Assembly (NCBI RefSeq): GCF_028416575.1
Contig: NZ_JAMQKB010000024.1
Location: 1-39,043 of the forward strand
Reading direction: 5' to 3'
Length of the DNA: 39,043 bases
DNA from: Terrihalobacillus insolitus
Lineage (GTDB): Bacteria > Bacillota > Bacilli > Bacillales > Amphibacillaceae
The notes below the pieces were generated by a model, which did not search any database, was not told the origin of the DNA, and saw only the letters and a program-made list of their open reading frames with translations. Positions 1 to 7,958 of this stretch are shown piece by piece. Every line of letters begins with the position of its first letter. Within the stretch, counting starts at the first letter, position 1. The position numbers and the translations under genes are program-made.

Positions 1-135
1 AAGCACACGCTCATTTACGAAGCTACGCCCTCCACCACTAAGGAGGAAAGAGCTATTCAATTATCAAGGTGCAAATCTAGCTTTTTAGAGACCTCAAAAA
101 TAGGTCTAAACATAATATACAAGGAGGAATATCGG

Positions 136-966
136 ATGACAATATTGGGAGATTTTCACATGCATTCACAATTTTGTCCGCATGGATCAGATGATACAAT
201 GGAGCAATATGTCCAAAAAGCGATAGAACAAGGGCTTCAGGCAGTGTCCTTTACCGAGCATGCCCCACTCCCACTTGAATTCACCGATCCTGCACCAACG
301 AATGATAGTGTGATGAACTGGCATGACGTGGATGTCTATTTAAAAGAAGGAAACCGATTAAAGCAAAAATACAAACAGAACATTGTCGTTCATATAGGTT
401 TTGAAGTTGATTACCTCCTCGGCTTTGAAAAAGAAACAGAAAAAGTACTCAATCAATTGGGAAGTAACATCGATGACGCGATCCTTTCTGTCCATATGTT
501 AAAGGCACCAAACGATACATACGTTTGTTTGGATTACAGCGCAAATGAATTCGGTCGAATTGTGGACCTGTTTGGATCAATAGACCGTGTGTATGACGCA
601 TATTTCAACACGCTTAAGGCCGCAATCGCGAGTGATTTAGGTGCTTATAAACCCAAACGTATTGGACACATTTCATTAATTGATAAATTCCACAAGCAGT
701 TTCATCCTGTGCGTCATATCGAACCAGTGCTTGAAGAAATACTTGATTTAATGAAACAAAAACACTATTCCTTGGACGTAAATACTGCTGGTTTTTACAA
801 AGAATGGTGTGGTGTCAGTTATCCTGCTCCTGAAGTCATTACGCTTGCGGCAGAAAAAGGTATTCCATTAGTCCCTGGCTCAGACAGCCATCTTGCCGAA
901 CATGTCGGGAGAGGATTTGATCGTTTACCGTCTGACCTTTTGTTTTCATTACCAACAAGAAGTTGA
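136..966 (+). CDS. hisJ: Histidinol-phosphatase, PHP family (HisJ)
   Basis: Histidinol-phosphatase of the polymerase-and-histidinol-phosphatase (PHP) superfamily, which dephosphorylates histidinol phosphate late in histidine synthesis in the cytosol. The 276-residue length is normal. The metal-binding PHP signatures are visible: DFHMHSQFCPHG near residues 6-17, FTEHAPLP near 39-46, and GSDSH near the C-terminus. The ATG follows a strong AAGGAGG at 121-127. The gene stands alone: no other his gene is in the window, and a shared terminator follows. The 135 bp upstream hold a small 6-bp hairpin (AGACCT/AGGTCT near 89-107) but no riboswitch or T-box that I recognise; most of any leader lies outside the window. 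Confidence 0.93.
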   Translation: MTILGDFHMHSQFCPHGSDDTMEQYVQKAIEQGLQAVSFTEHAPLPLEFTDPAPTNDSVMNWHDVDVYLKEGNRLKQKYKQNIVVHIGFEVDYLLGFEKETEKVLNQLGSNIDDAILSVHMLKAPNDTYVCLDYSANEFGRIVDLFGSIDRVYDAYFNTLKAAIASDLGAYKPKRIGHISLIDKFHKQFHPVRHIEPVLEEILDLMKQKHYSLDVNTAGFYKEWCGVSYPAPEVITLAAEKGIPLVPGSDSHLAEHVGRGFDRLPSDLLFSLPTRS

Positions 967-1011
967 GCAATCCTGTGTCACAAAACGAATCTTTCTTAAT
1001 CGTTAAACAAC

Positions 1012-1049
1012 AAAAACAGGAGACTTATCCATAGAAGTCCCCTGTTTTT
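1012..1049. terminator. Bidirectional rho-independent terminator
   Basis: The left arm AAAAACAGG plus GACTT pairs with AAGTC plus CCTGTTTTT around an 8-base loop. There are A and T runs on both sides, so it can end hisJ from the left and the interrupted minus-strand gene from the right. It begins about 46 bases after the hisJ stop. Confidence 0.85.
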
Positions 1050-1151
1050 CTTAGTTACTACAAATCTCGGTCAATTGTTCCTTCAAAGTAATCATCTTCG
1101 GCTTGTTCGTGTGTTATTGCCAGTCTTTTTTGAAATTGAGTCTTCCCTTGC

Positions 1152-1388
1152 TGACAACTCCCACGGCTAAAGCAGTGGGGTTCTAGGGTACTTGCAAGCT
1201 TCTCAGTGGTGCCCTTATCTTTCCTTGCAGAAAGAGTTTCCACCAAAGCACTGACGTGCATTCCCCTAAAACATTAACGGACGTATTGCGTGTAGCAAGG
1301 CACTTCTCTCAACAAGCCTAGAAAGACTCTTGATATGCTTTTCGTTCCGACTTCTATTGGGCGCTGTCACGACCAATCAGGTTTGTGT
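1152..1388 (-). ncRNA. Putative omega/reRNA region at the IS right end
   Basis: The 237 bases between the tnpB stop and the right edge of the element hold no convincing gene and end in the hairpin CCCAC/GTGGG with loop CTTTAG at 1160-1179. In studied IS605 elements this position gives the guide RNA of TnpB: its scaffold covers the tnpB 3' region and right end, and its guide is the flanking DNA just outside. Here the guide would begin at about 1151 and read GCAAGGGAAGACTC, which is the 3' half of the interrupted gene. Placement follows the family model; the RNA boundaries are not visible in the sequence. Confidence 0.5.
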
Positions 1389-2873
1389 TTATGCGACAAA
1401 CCAACGCAATGTTTTACTTGGTGATTCTTTTAGTCGTGCTATCTCAAGATGATGCAATTCAACAAAGTTATTCCATTGTGCGTTGCATAAATCCACATCA
1501 ACAGCATTAAAAGTTTCGTTTGTGTTACGAATTAAAAAGGCACTATATAAATCGCGTTGGATGAAGAAATCTCCAAAGTCACTCCAGCGTTCCGAAAGTT
1601 GTTTTTTGCTATATGCTCCTGATATATGATTAAACTGACTCGCTTTTGTTGCATAAGTATCTATTTTCTTCAAAGAACAACCTTGATAACCTAGTTTTCG
1701 GTCGATTATTGTTAGCAACATCGAAGGAGCGCGATTGGCTATCGATTTGCCAAACCTCTTTTTGCGATTGATTTTGCCATTTTCCTTATTTCGTGAGGTG
1801 TTTTTCGAACGCTTTTGCAACGATTGAAATCTCATGGTTTCTACTCGTACATCTGAACCAAGAGAAAGGATTTCGTTTGCTCGTTTTTCGTGCGACATTT
1901 TCCGTTGTACAACCATTTTGCGATAAAGTTCTTTTCTTTTTTGCCGTAGTTTCTCGTATTTCTTTGAGTTTGCCCAAATTAGTCTGCCCGTTTTAGCTGT
2001 GCCATTTTCATTGAAATTATTAGGATTAGTGCTTCGTTTAGACCTATCCATTTTACGCTGAATGCTTCTTAGTTCTTTTTCATCAGTCTTGCATTCTGGT
2101 GCAAGTTCATGAAGTTGAACTTTATCTTCACTACATATCGCAATAGTAGACGTACCAATATCGATGCCCACACGTTTTGATTCATCGTTAGAAGTCTTAC
2201 GGTTTCTTTTTGTTGGTGGATAACCTTCTTGAATAAGTTGAACAAAGTAGCGACATTTCCCACGCACTTCACGTTTTAATATACGGACGTACTTTGTCTT
2301 ATCCATTAAAGCTAAATGTGCGTATTCATCTTTCGGTTTCGGTGAAATCGGCATAGAAAGCCAATTTTTTGGTTTTAGATTTTTCTTTGTTGGTTTATCA
2401 CCCCAAAGAATGTTTCCTCCTACAAACCTCAATCCAGTTTTATTTGATTTATTCTCAACTGAAATATCATCCGTGTTATTTTTAAAGTGGACTTTTTTTG
2501 ATTTTCCAAAATGGAGTTTCTCAACCGCCTGAAAAGCTCTCGTTGCAAGCTTTTGTGCTTCAAAGCTTCCAATGTGTTCTTTAAACTTTCTTTGAACAGA
2601 TTTCACGAAGTTATGTATTCCATATTCAGAAAATCCATATGTTAAGCGAATAGCTGAAAGTTGCTTATCACGTTCTTTAGATTTAGACTCTTTAAGGAGT
2701 TTACGATATTCTTTATCCGATTTTACTGCTTTATGCCGTTTTAAAGCTTCACCTAGGCAAGCGTTATAAACATTTCTAGCAATCTTGAATTTCTTTTCTA
2801 GAAGGTGTTGTTGCCAAGGCGGGATGTGCAAAGGAAGTTCAATTGTATAAGTGGGTTTCGTTTTTCTTGCCAT
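1389..2873 (-). CDS. tnpB: TnpB, RNA-guided nuclease of IS605 element, lacking zinc-ribbon cysteines
   Basis: 494 residues, an OrfB/TnpB-type RuvC-like nuclease. The N-terminal OrfB helix-turn-helix region (ARNVYNACLGEALKR near 33-47) is followed by RuvC-I GIDIGTSTIAI with its Asp near residue 238, RuvC-II RVETMRF with its Glu near 344, and RuvC-III IQRDLYSAFLI with its Asp near 440. All three acidic residues expected for catalysis are present. The zinc-ribbon segment between RuvC-II and RuvC-III is degenerate: where the family has CxxC pairs this protein has SQFNHISG and SDFGDF. I believe a clade of Firmicutes TnpBs shares this feature. The start has GAGAGGAG nine bases upstream, and the gap to the tnpA remnant is 16 bases. 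It probably acts as the nuclease that keeps the element at its donor site. Confidence 0.88.
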   Translation of the reverse strand: MARKTKPTYTIELPLHIPPWQQHLLEKKFKIARNVYNACLGEALKRHKAVKSDKEYRKLLKESKSKERDKQLSAIRLTYGFSEYGIHNFVKSVQRKFKEHIGSFEAQKLATRAFQAVEKLHFGKSKKVHFKNNTDDISVENKSNKTGLRFVGGNILWGDKPTKKNLKPKNWLSMPISPKPKDEYAHLALMDKTKYVRILKREVRGKCRYFVQLIQEGYPPTKRNRKTSNDESKRVGIDIGTSTIAICSEDKVQLHELAPECKTDEKELRSIQRKMDRSKRSTNPNNFNENGTAKTGRLIWANSKKYEKLRQKRKELYRKMVVQRKMSHEKRANEILSLGSDVRVETMRFQSLQKRSKNTSRNKENGKINRKKRFGKSIANRAPSMLLTIIDRKLGYQGCSLKKIDTYATKASQFNHISGAYSKKQLSERWSDFGDFFIQRDLYSAFLIRNTNETFNAVDVDLCNAQWNNFVELHHLEIARLKESPSKTLRWFVA

Positions 2874-2889
2874 AGGTTTTTACTCCTCT

Positions 2890-3033
2890 CTAATTCCTTT
2901 TCTTTTGATTATCAACGTATCGTTTCATAGTTTCGCTCGAAACATTGCCTGCAGTGGACACAAAAAGCGAACGTGTCCAAAGGCTTTGCAAATGCTGGAG
3001 GTGAGCATTGTTTTGGTTTTTTTCTATATTCAT
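2890..3033 (-). pseudogene. tnpA: TnpA (Y1 HUH transposase) C-terminal remnant
   Basis: A 47-codon open frame directly upstream of tnpB. Its last 30 residues read LWTRSLFVSTAGNVSSETMK and then RYVDNQKKRN. This is the C-terminal end of an IS200-type Y1 transposase, including the helix with the catalytic Tyr (KRY). The first 15 or so residues do not look like TnpA, and an in-frame stop lies just before the ATG. The HUH metal-binding half is absent, so transposase activity is not expected. Between this remnant and the left-end hairpin only about 135 bases remain, so the rest of the gene was deleted rather than frameshifted. Confidence 0.75.
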
Positions 3034-3168
3034 TCATGTATATAATGATATCTGTTTTCGTGCCCAATTACACGCATATGCGCATAAAAAAAGCAAAATA
3101 TTCAAATACTTGAAGCGCCACAAACCTTCAGTTTAAAAGTGCCACTCCGTATTTGACCTCACTATCAT

Positions 3169-3188
3169 CCCACACCTAAAGGAGTGGG
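3169..3188. repeat. IS605 left-end hairpin
   Basis: Imperfect palindrome with arms CCCACaCC and GGaGTGGG around the loop TAAA. On the minus strand the bases GAAAG flank its foot, a position used as the guide for target pairing in this family. It pairs in role with the right-end hairpin at 1160-1179. Confidence 0.8.
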
Positions 3189-3471
3189 CTTTCTCGTTCG
3201 GAAAATCTGTAATCGTTTGGCTCAAAATCCTCCTCTGCGATTTTACGACTGTCTTTCGGATCTACTTTATGTTGTTTTTTTGCCATTTTGACCCCTCCAA
3301 TCCATCCGTTTCACTATTATTATGAACCAATTTTAATACTTCACATCCACCTATATTTACCAATCAGTAAGGTGCAAGCATAATTTGAACATGATCGTAC
3401 ATAATAGACTTATGAAAGGCTCACCGCAAAAACAAGAACTGACCATATAGGATGATGAAAAACGATTAGGA

Positions 3472-6400
3472 TCATTCGTTATCCCACGGAATTAACTCGT
3501 TTAGTTGCTTGTAGGTCGTTTTTAGTTCTGAAACATCCATATTGTCAGATAACGTGTAAAGTAGTCCATCAAAATATTGTTCCGCCGTATCTAATGCTTG
3601 ATCTTTTATCTGAAGGACAAATTGTTCCCACTGTTTCAAGTAGAAAGCTTCGACTTGCTTACGATTGCTTTCCAAATAATCCGTGATCGGACTGTACAAC
3701 ACTTCTTTCAAATATGTTTTCATTACTTCCTTTTCATTTTTTTCGAAAAATGCTTTTGTATTTTTAAACTTACTCGCTGCTTGCTCAACGATGTTCTCCT
3801 TTATTTGTAAATGCTCAGAAAAACGTTGTGTTTCAAATCGCTTTTCTTCTACGTCAGGAAAGGCCAATTCTTCTTCACCCGCACACGTTTGCATCATCAT
3901 TTCTTCATTAAATTGCTGTGCTTTATCTGTTAGAAATGACTCTATTCTTAACGAAACAGCTTGTAACTCCTGACTTAATTGAAAGCCTAGCTCATGGATG
4001 AAACGACTCAGGTTTTTCTGAACATCCAATTTTGCTGTTTTTCCATTCCCTTGAATCGTTGCTGGATTCAAATTTTCTTTAAATGTATCACTAAATTGAA
4101 TCATGACTCTTTCTCTTACATAATAAACCTGTTTTTCTATCTTTTGGCTAATTGCATGTTCATATGCTTCATTCGCAAATGTTTTCATTTTGTTTTCGAT
4201 TCGTTGTTTTTGTTCAACGTATTTTGCTCGGACAGCCATTTTCTCATTTCTATTTAGCGATGCAGACGTAATATACCTGTCAAGAACGTTCAGTGCTCTT
4301 TTCATATCAAACAAACTTGAGCGCACCATAATTTCGGATAATTCTTCTTCAATAAAATGATAAAAGCTCTTTTCAAAGGAAGATAAACCCGATTCACCAT
4401 CTATTATACCTTGCTTTTCTTTCATTGCTTGATGACTAGAAACTGGGAACATACGCGGAAAATAAATTCCGAACGGACTAAGCTGATCTCTGACATAGTC
4501 TGTTACGATCTTCAATTCGCTATCCGTTTTTGCCAAATCAGCTGCATTAACGATAAAAAACATTTTATCTAGGCTAAAAGCATCTTTAACCCGTCCTAGC
4601 TGGGTGAGGAACTCCCTATCCGCCTTCGAAAATGCGTGATTATAGTACGTAACAAATAAAATAGCGTCTGCTTCTTTCATATAATCAAAAGATACATCTG
4701 TATGTCTTGAGTTAACAGAGTCAGCTCCTGGTGTGTCAACGATCGTTATACCGTGTCTTGTTAATGGACAATCATAATATAATTCCATCCACTCCACATA
4801 ACATGCAAGCGATTCTTTTGCCACATAATCTGGGAATTCGGTTAAGGTAACCTGCATTTGCTTTCCTAATTGTTCTCCAAGCAAGTCATAGCCTGTAATA
4901 AGAGCTTCTAAAAAAGAACGATGCTTATGCTCCAAGTCCACACTGTTTTTTCTGCTTTTTACCCAAGATAGCAGCACTTCGATATTCTTGATCTCGTTCA
5001 AACTCTCTTCAAAAATATACGAAACATCCTCTACAATCTTAGTCAGACTTTTGAGCTTTACCCTAACCGTTCCATGCGGGTTCTCAGTCGTAGGTGGACA
5101 TATTTTATTGATAGCTGCAGTGGTTGGATTCGGCGAAACAGGTAAAATGTTTTCACCTAAAAGGGCGTTTGCAAAGGAAGACTTCCCAGCACTAAATGCA
5201 CCAAATAATGCAACCGTATAGTTTCGGTTTTCGAGTCGATCTGTTTTTTGCAATAAGTTTTTACGAATGGATTGGAACCCATTTCTTTCCTTCAATAAGT
5301 TTGCTGCGCGATTCATGCGAAATATCGTATCTTCAACAGATAATGGCATAGTCTCCTCTGCTCTATCTTGAGTCTGATGCTTAGCCTGTTGTTCTGCTCT
5401 CTCTGTTGTATCAGAAAGCATGTAACCCTGACCTTGTCTAAACTGCTTTTTCCGTGTTTGAAGCTTCTTCTCTACTAAATCAACGAATGACGAATCGCTT
5501 AAATCGTTTGTTAATAGTTCGGTAAGCGTCCTTGTTCGATCTTCAATCCCAGTATCCAATTGATCGATTTCCAATTGTAATTGCTCATATCGATTTGATA
5601 CACGAAGGGAGTCTTCTAAACGACTTGTCTCCGTTTTTGCTTTCGCTTCTAGCTGGCGAAGACATTGCTCTAATATGTTATATGCCTCTTTTTTTGCCTG
5701 TCTTTTATATTCGTTTGCCACATCATCGGTGTAAACCAACAAATAAGCATTTGTATTTTTAGCACCAGACTTTATTAACTCGGTCAAACGTTCTCTAGGG
5801 AAAGACACAGAAAAATCTTGAATTACTGTCTGGATTCGTTGATCGGTTAATACATTAAATTGTTTTGCCCATTCTTTCATTTTGTCACGTAGTTTCCACT
5901 GCACCGCTGCTTCTGCAGTTTCTATAAAAGAGCTATAGAAGGATTGCAATCGTTCCGCACGTTCTTGATCCGTTTTCTTTTTGGAAAAAAGAAGGCCAAC
6001 TTTAAAATTGTTTTGCTCAGATTCCAGTACTGCTTCCGCTTTTTCCCGAATGTTAAATGGCATGAGATAAGCATTGTTTAGGGTCGTATCTACTATTGAT
6101 CGAAATTCTTTTTCTGCTTTTTTAGGTAATTGTTTTACTTCATCTAATTTTGCTTTCGTCAAAAAAGGATCTAATTGGATCTTTTCTATCCCGGCTAATT
6201 CATCCTGTAATGCTTCCTTTTTAGATTGTACCTCTTCCTGTAACCAATTCTTATGCTCCTGAATGATCGTATCCACAGCATTCACAACTGTTTGCTCCAC
6301 AAAGTCTTCCTTTTTTTTCATTAATTCCTTGAGGTTGTTCTGTACCCGGGAAAATTGATTTAACTCGTGATTTGGCGATTTCAAGGAAGTATAAAATAAT

Positions 6401-7095
6401 GCTTCTGGTATAATCCCCCATTGTGCAAGTGACTGCTTTACACTTTCATCAAATTGCTGAAAAGAGAGCTCTTCCTCTCGATGTTTATCCATTTGATTTA
6501 TCACAATATAAATGGGTTTCGAGCGTTGTTGCATTTCCTGTAAAAATTGAAGGTTGACTTCAGACTGAACGTGATTATAATCCATTACATAAAACATGAC
6601 ATCGACTACATGCAAGGAAGATTCCGTCATCACACGATCGGCGTCATTGGAAGAATCAATTCCTGGCGTGTCCATAATCGATACATTGGCAGGAATGACG
6701 GTTGTATCTTTACTTATTTCTACCTTCGTAATGGCGTCACCATCTTTACAGTATGATTTTATCGTTTCTAGATCGTACGGCTCCTTGTATTCCATTGGTT
6801 CATCCTTATTGAAATAAACGCGGGCATACCCAGAACCTGCCGAAATTTTAACAATGTTTGCACTTGTTGGGATTGGGCTCTCAGGAAGGAGATCCTCGCC
6901 AAGAAGTTGGTTAATCATGGACGATTTCCCAGCAGAAAAGTGCCCAGAAAAGCTAATGACAAACGATTGGTCTTTGATCTTTTCTATTAAATCCAATACT
7001 TTATTGGCTTGTGTTATATGTTTATCTACCATTAATTCCTGGTAAATGGCAGCTAGATTTTCCAAATTAATTTTATTTGCAACGATTGATCCCAT
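3472..7095 (-). CDS. dynA: Dynamin-family GTPase with two GTPase units (DynA/YpbR-like)
   Basis: 1207 residues, close to the length of B. subtilis DynA, a membrane-binding and membrane-tethering dynamin made of two fused dynamin units. Unit 1: G1 GHFSAGKSS near residue 52, G3 DTPGIDSS near 141, G4-like NQMDKH near 200. Unit 2: G1 GAFSAGKSS near 630, G3 DTPGADS near 787, G4-like NAAD near 848. Both P-loops keep the Lys and Ser, so both heads may be active. Long charged helical stretches follow each GTPase, fitting stalk and coiled-coil regions. There is no signal peptide. In B. subtilis this protein supports membrane fusion and protection against membrane damage. The gene is monocistronic, with gaps on both sides. 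Confidence 0.9.
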   Translation of the reverse strand: MGSIVANKINLENLAAIYQELMVDKHITQANKVLDLIEKIKDQSFVISFSGHFSAGKSSMINQLLGEDLLPESPIPTSANIVKISAGSGYARVYFNKDEPMEYKEPYDLETIKSYCKDGDAITKVEISKDTTVIPANVSIMDTPGIDSSNDADRVMTESSLHVVDVMFYVMDYNHVQSEVNLQFLQEMQQRSKPIYIVINQMDKHREEELSFQQFDESVKQSLAQWGIIPEALFYTSLKSPNHELNQFSRVQNNLKELMKKKEDFVEQTVVNAVDTIIQEHKNWLQEEVQSKKEALQDELAGIEKIQLDPFLTKAKLDEVKQLPKKAEKEFRSIVDTTLNNAYLMPFNIREKAEAVLESEQNNFKVGLLFSKKKTDQERAERLQSFYSSFIETAEAAVQWKLRDKMKEWAKQFNVLTDQRIQTVIQDFSVSFPRERLTELIKSGAKNTNAYLLVYTDDVANEYKRQAKKEAYNILEQCLRQLEAKAKTETSRLEDSLRVSNRYEQLQLEIDQLDTGIEDRTRTLTELLTNDLSDSSFVDLVEKKLQTRKKQFRQGQGYMLSDTTERAEQQAKHQTQDRAEETMPLSVEDTIFRMNRAANLLKERNGFQSIRKNLLQKTDRLENRNYTVALFGAFSAGKSSFANALLGENILPVSPNPTTAAINKICPPTTENPHGTVRVKLKSLTKIVEDVSYIFEESLNEIKNIEVLLSWVKSRKNSVDLEHKHRSFLEALITGYDLLGEQLGKQMQVTLTEFPDYVAKESLACYVEWMELYYDCPLTRHGITIVDTPGADSVNSRHTDVSFDYMKEADAILFVTYYNHAFSKADREFLTQLGRVKDAFSLDKMFFIVNAADLAKTDSELKIVTDYVRDQLSPFGIYFPRMFPVSSHQAMKEKQGIIDGESGLSSFEKSFYHFIEEELSEIMVRSSLFDMKRALNVLDRYITSASLNRNEKMAVRAKYVEQKQRIENKMKTFANEAYEHAISQKIEKQVYYVRERVMIQFSDTFKENLNPATIQGNGKTAKLDVQKNLSRFIHELGFQLSQELQAVSLRIESFLTDKAQQFNEEMMMQTCAGEEELAFPDVEEKRFETQRFSEHLQIKENIVEQAASKFKNTKAFFEKNEKEVMKTYLKEVLYSPITDYLESNRKQVEAFYLKQWEQFVLQIKDQALDTAEQYFDGLLYTLSDNMDVSELKTTYKQLNELIPWDNE

Positions 7096-7187
7096 CGGTT
7101 GGTTACCCCTTTGACATGCATTTTTGGATGGTGAAACACCTATTGACCTATTATACGTAAAATACGTTCCTGTGACTAGTTTAAATG

Positions 7188-7223
7188 AAAGTAAGAGAGC
7201 AGAATAATCTACTCTCTTACTTT
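7188..7223. terminator. Rho-independent terminator after the flavin reductase
   Basis: Perfect 12-bp stem AAAGTAAGAGAG / CTCTCTTACTTT with a 12-base loop. It lies between the flavin reductase stop and the dynA start on the minus strand and separates the two transcripts. The trailing T stretch on the minus strand is short. Confidence 0.75.
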
Positions 7224-7250
7224 TTCTTATATAATTGAATAACCTCTTAT

Positions 7251-7721
7251 CTAGTCCGTTTGCAAATTGTGGTATTTTCCGCTGTAATACAGAATCGGAT
7301 CCTCATTTTGTTCACCTAATTCCAAGTCTTGAACCTCTGCGATAAAAATCATATGGTCTCCTGCCTTGTATGTGTCCGTAACATGGCAGGTGAATGAAGC
7401 CAACGAATGTGGCAGTACTGGTATATTATTCCTTTTTATAAAAGTAATTTCTCGATCCTTTTCTTTTTGTTTTGCATAAATCATGGAAATATCTTTCTGT
7501 TGTTCTGACAAAATGCTCAAACCGAATTGCTTCGTTTCTTGTAGTTTATCGTACATTGACGCATTTTCGTCAATGGAAATAGCAATTAATTTCGGCTCAA
7601 GAGAAATCGACATAAATGCATTGACCGTCATACCGTGCACTTCTTCTTCATATTCGGCTGTCACAATTGTAATCCCTGTCGCAAATCTGCCCATGGCGTC
7701 TCTAAATAATCGATCATCCAT
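7251..7721 (-). CDS. Flavin reductase-like FMN-binding protein
   Basis: 156 residues of the flavin reductase (split-barrel FMN-binding) family, which includes the NAD(P)H:flavin reductase parts of two-component monooxygenases such as HpaC. Seen: the N-terminal MGRFATGITIVTA signature (residues 10-22), the HGMTVNAFMSISLEP segment, and GDHMIFIAEV near 121-130. It probably reduces FMN or FAD with NAD(P)H in the cytosol. No monooxygenase partner lies next to it, so the physiological role is open. The ATG follows AAAGGGGG. It is divergent from the acyl-CoA synthetase gene and has its own terminator. Confidence 0.8.
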   Translation of the reverse strand: MDDRLFRDAMGRFATGITIVTAEYEEEVHGMTVNAFMSISLEPKLIAISIDENASMYDKLQETKQFGLSILSEQQKDISMIYAKQKEKDREITFIKRNNIPVLPHSLASFTCHVTDTYKAGDHMIFIAEVQDLELGEQNEDPILYYSGKYHNLQTD

Positions 7722-7882
7722 TGTAACATACCCCCTTTTCCCTATGTTTCTATCCTATTCTTACTTTCATAACCCATTCATAACTTTATACAGAATATCA
7801 CTATTTATCGTGTATTGGAATAAACTTGCATGCCTACACTTTTCAACGTATGTGTATACATCCATTTCGTGTGCCGAACCGT

Positions 7883-7911
7883 TTCAAAGATTAGAATAAT
7901 TATAGTATAAT
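7883..7911 (+). promoter_or_regulatory. Probable sigma-A promoter of the acyl-CoA synthetase gene
   Basis: A perfect -10 TATAAT at 7906-7911 with a weak -35 (TTCAAA at 7883-7888, spacing 17). It lies 47 bases ahead of the TTG start at 7959. Confidence 0.5.
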
Positions 7912-7958
7912 AGATCATGATAAATACGAATAGACATGAAGCATAAGGAGGTTTTTAC

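Larger units (their letters stand above)
1152..3200 (-). mobile_element. IS200/IS605-family element with tnpB and truncated tnpA
   Basis: About 2.05 kb, oriented on the minus strand. The left end has a hairpin at 3169-3188 and the right end one at 1160-1179, both with CCCAC/GTGGG stems, as expected for HUH-transposed elements that lack terminal inverted repeats. Inside are a tnpA 3' remnant and a full tnpB. Edges are inferred within a few bases: on the minus strand the element follows TTTTC and ends in TTGTCA, which restores the reading frame of the interrupted gene. There is no target-site duplication, as expected for this family. Without TnpA it cannot move by itself. Confidence 0.85.
1058..3286 (-). 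pseudogene. yozQ-like (DUF4025) gene split by an IS605-family element
   Basis: A small minus-strand gene is cut in two by the mobile element at about 1152-3200. The 5' part (3286 to about 3201) has a strong GGAGGGG site and starts MAKKQHKVDPKDSRK, reaching EPNDYRFS. The 3' part (about 1151 to 1058) encodes QFQKRLAITHEQAEDDYFEG followed by TIDRDL and a stop. Removing the element and rejoining in frame gives about 55 residues. The THEQ...EGTID ending and the length resemble the YozQ/DUF4025 family of small Bacillaceae proteins of unknown function. A longer open frame running from 1261 through the right end of the element into the 3' part is an artefact of the insertion. Family assignment is from memory and moderate; the split itself is well supported. 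Confidence 0.7.

Noticed and set aside
1..135. Riboswitch or T-box ahead of hisJ
   Set aside because: No T-box AGGGTGGNACCGCG, SAM, lysine or glycine core could be matched, and the visible leader is too short to judge.
1058..1261. 67-residue minus-strand ORF as an independent gene
   Set aside because: Its first half reads through the right end of the IS element, including the terminal hairpin; only the last 28 or so codons belong to the interrupted yozQ-like gene.
3598..4257. Several plus-strand ORFs (70-96 codons) inside dynA
   Set aside because: Antisense shadows of a long, well-conserved gene with no ribosome sites and Phe/Cys-rich products.
7483..7899. 138-codon plus-strand ORF opposite the flavin reductase
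   Set aside because: Antisense shadow running into the promoter of the next gene; composition is not protein-like.
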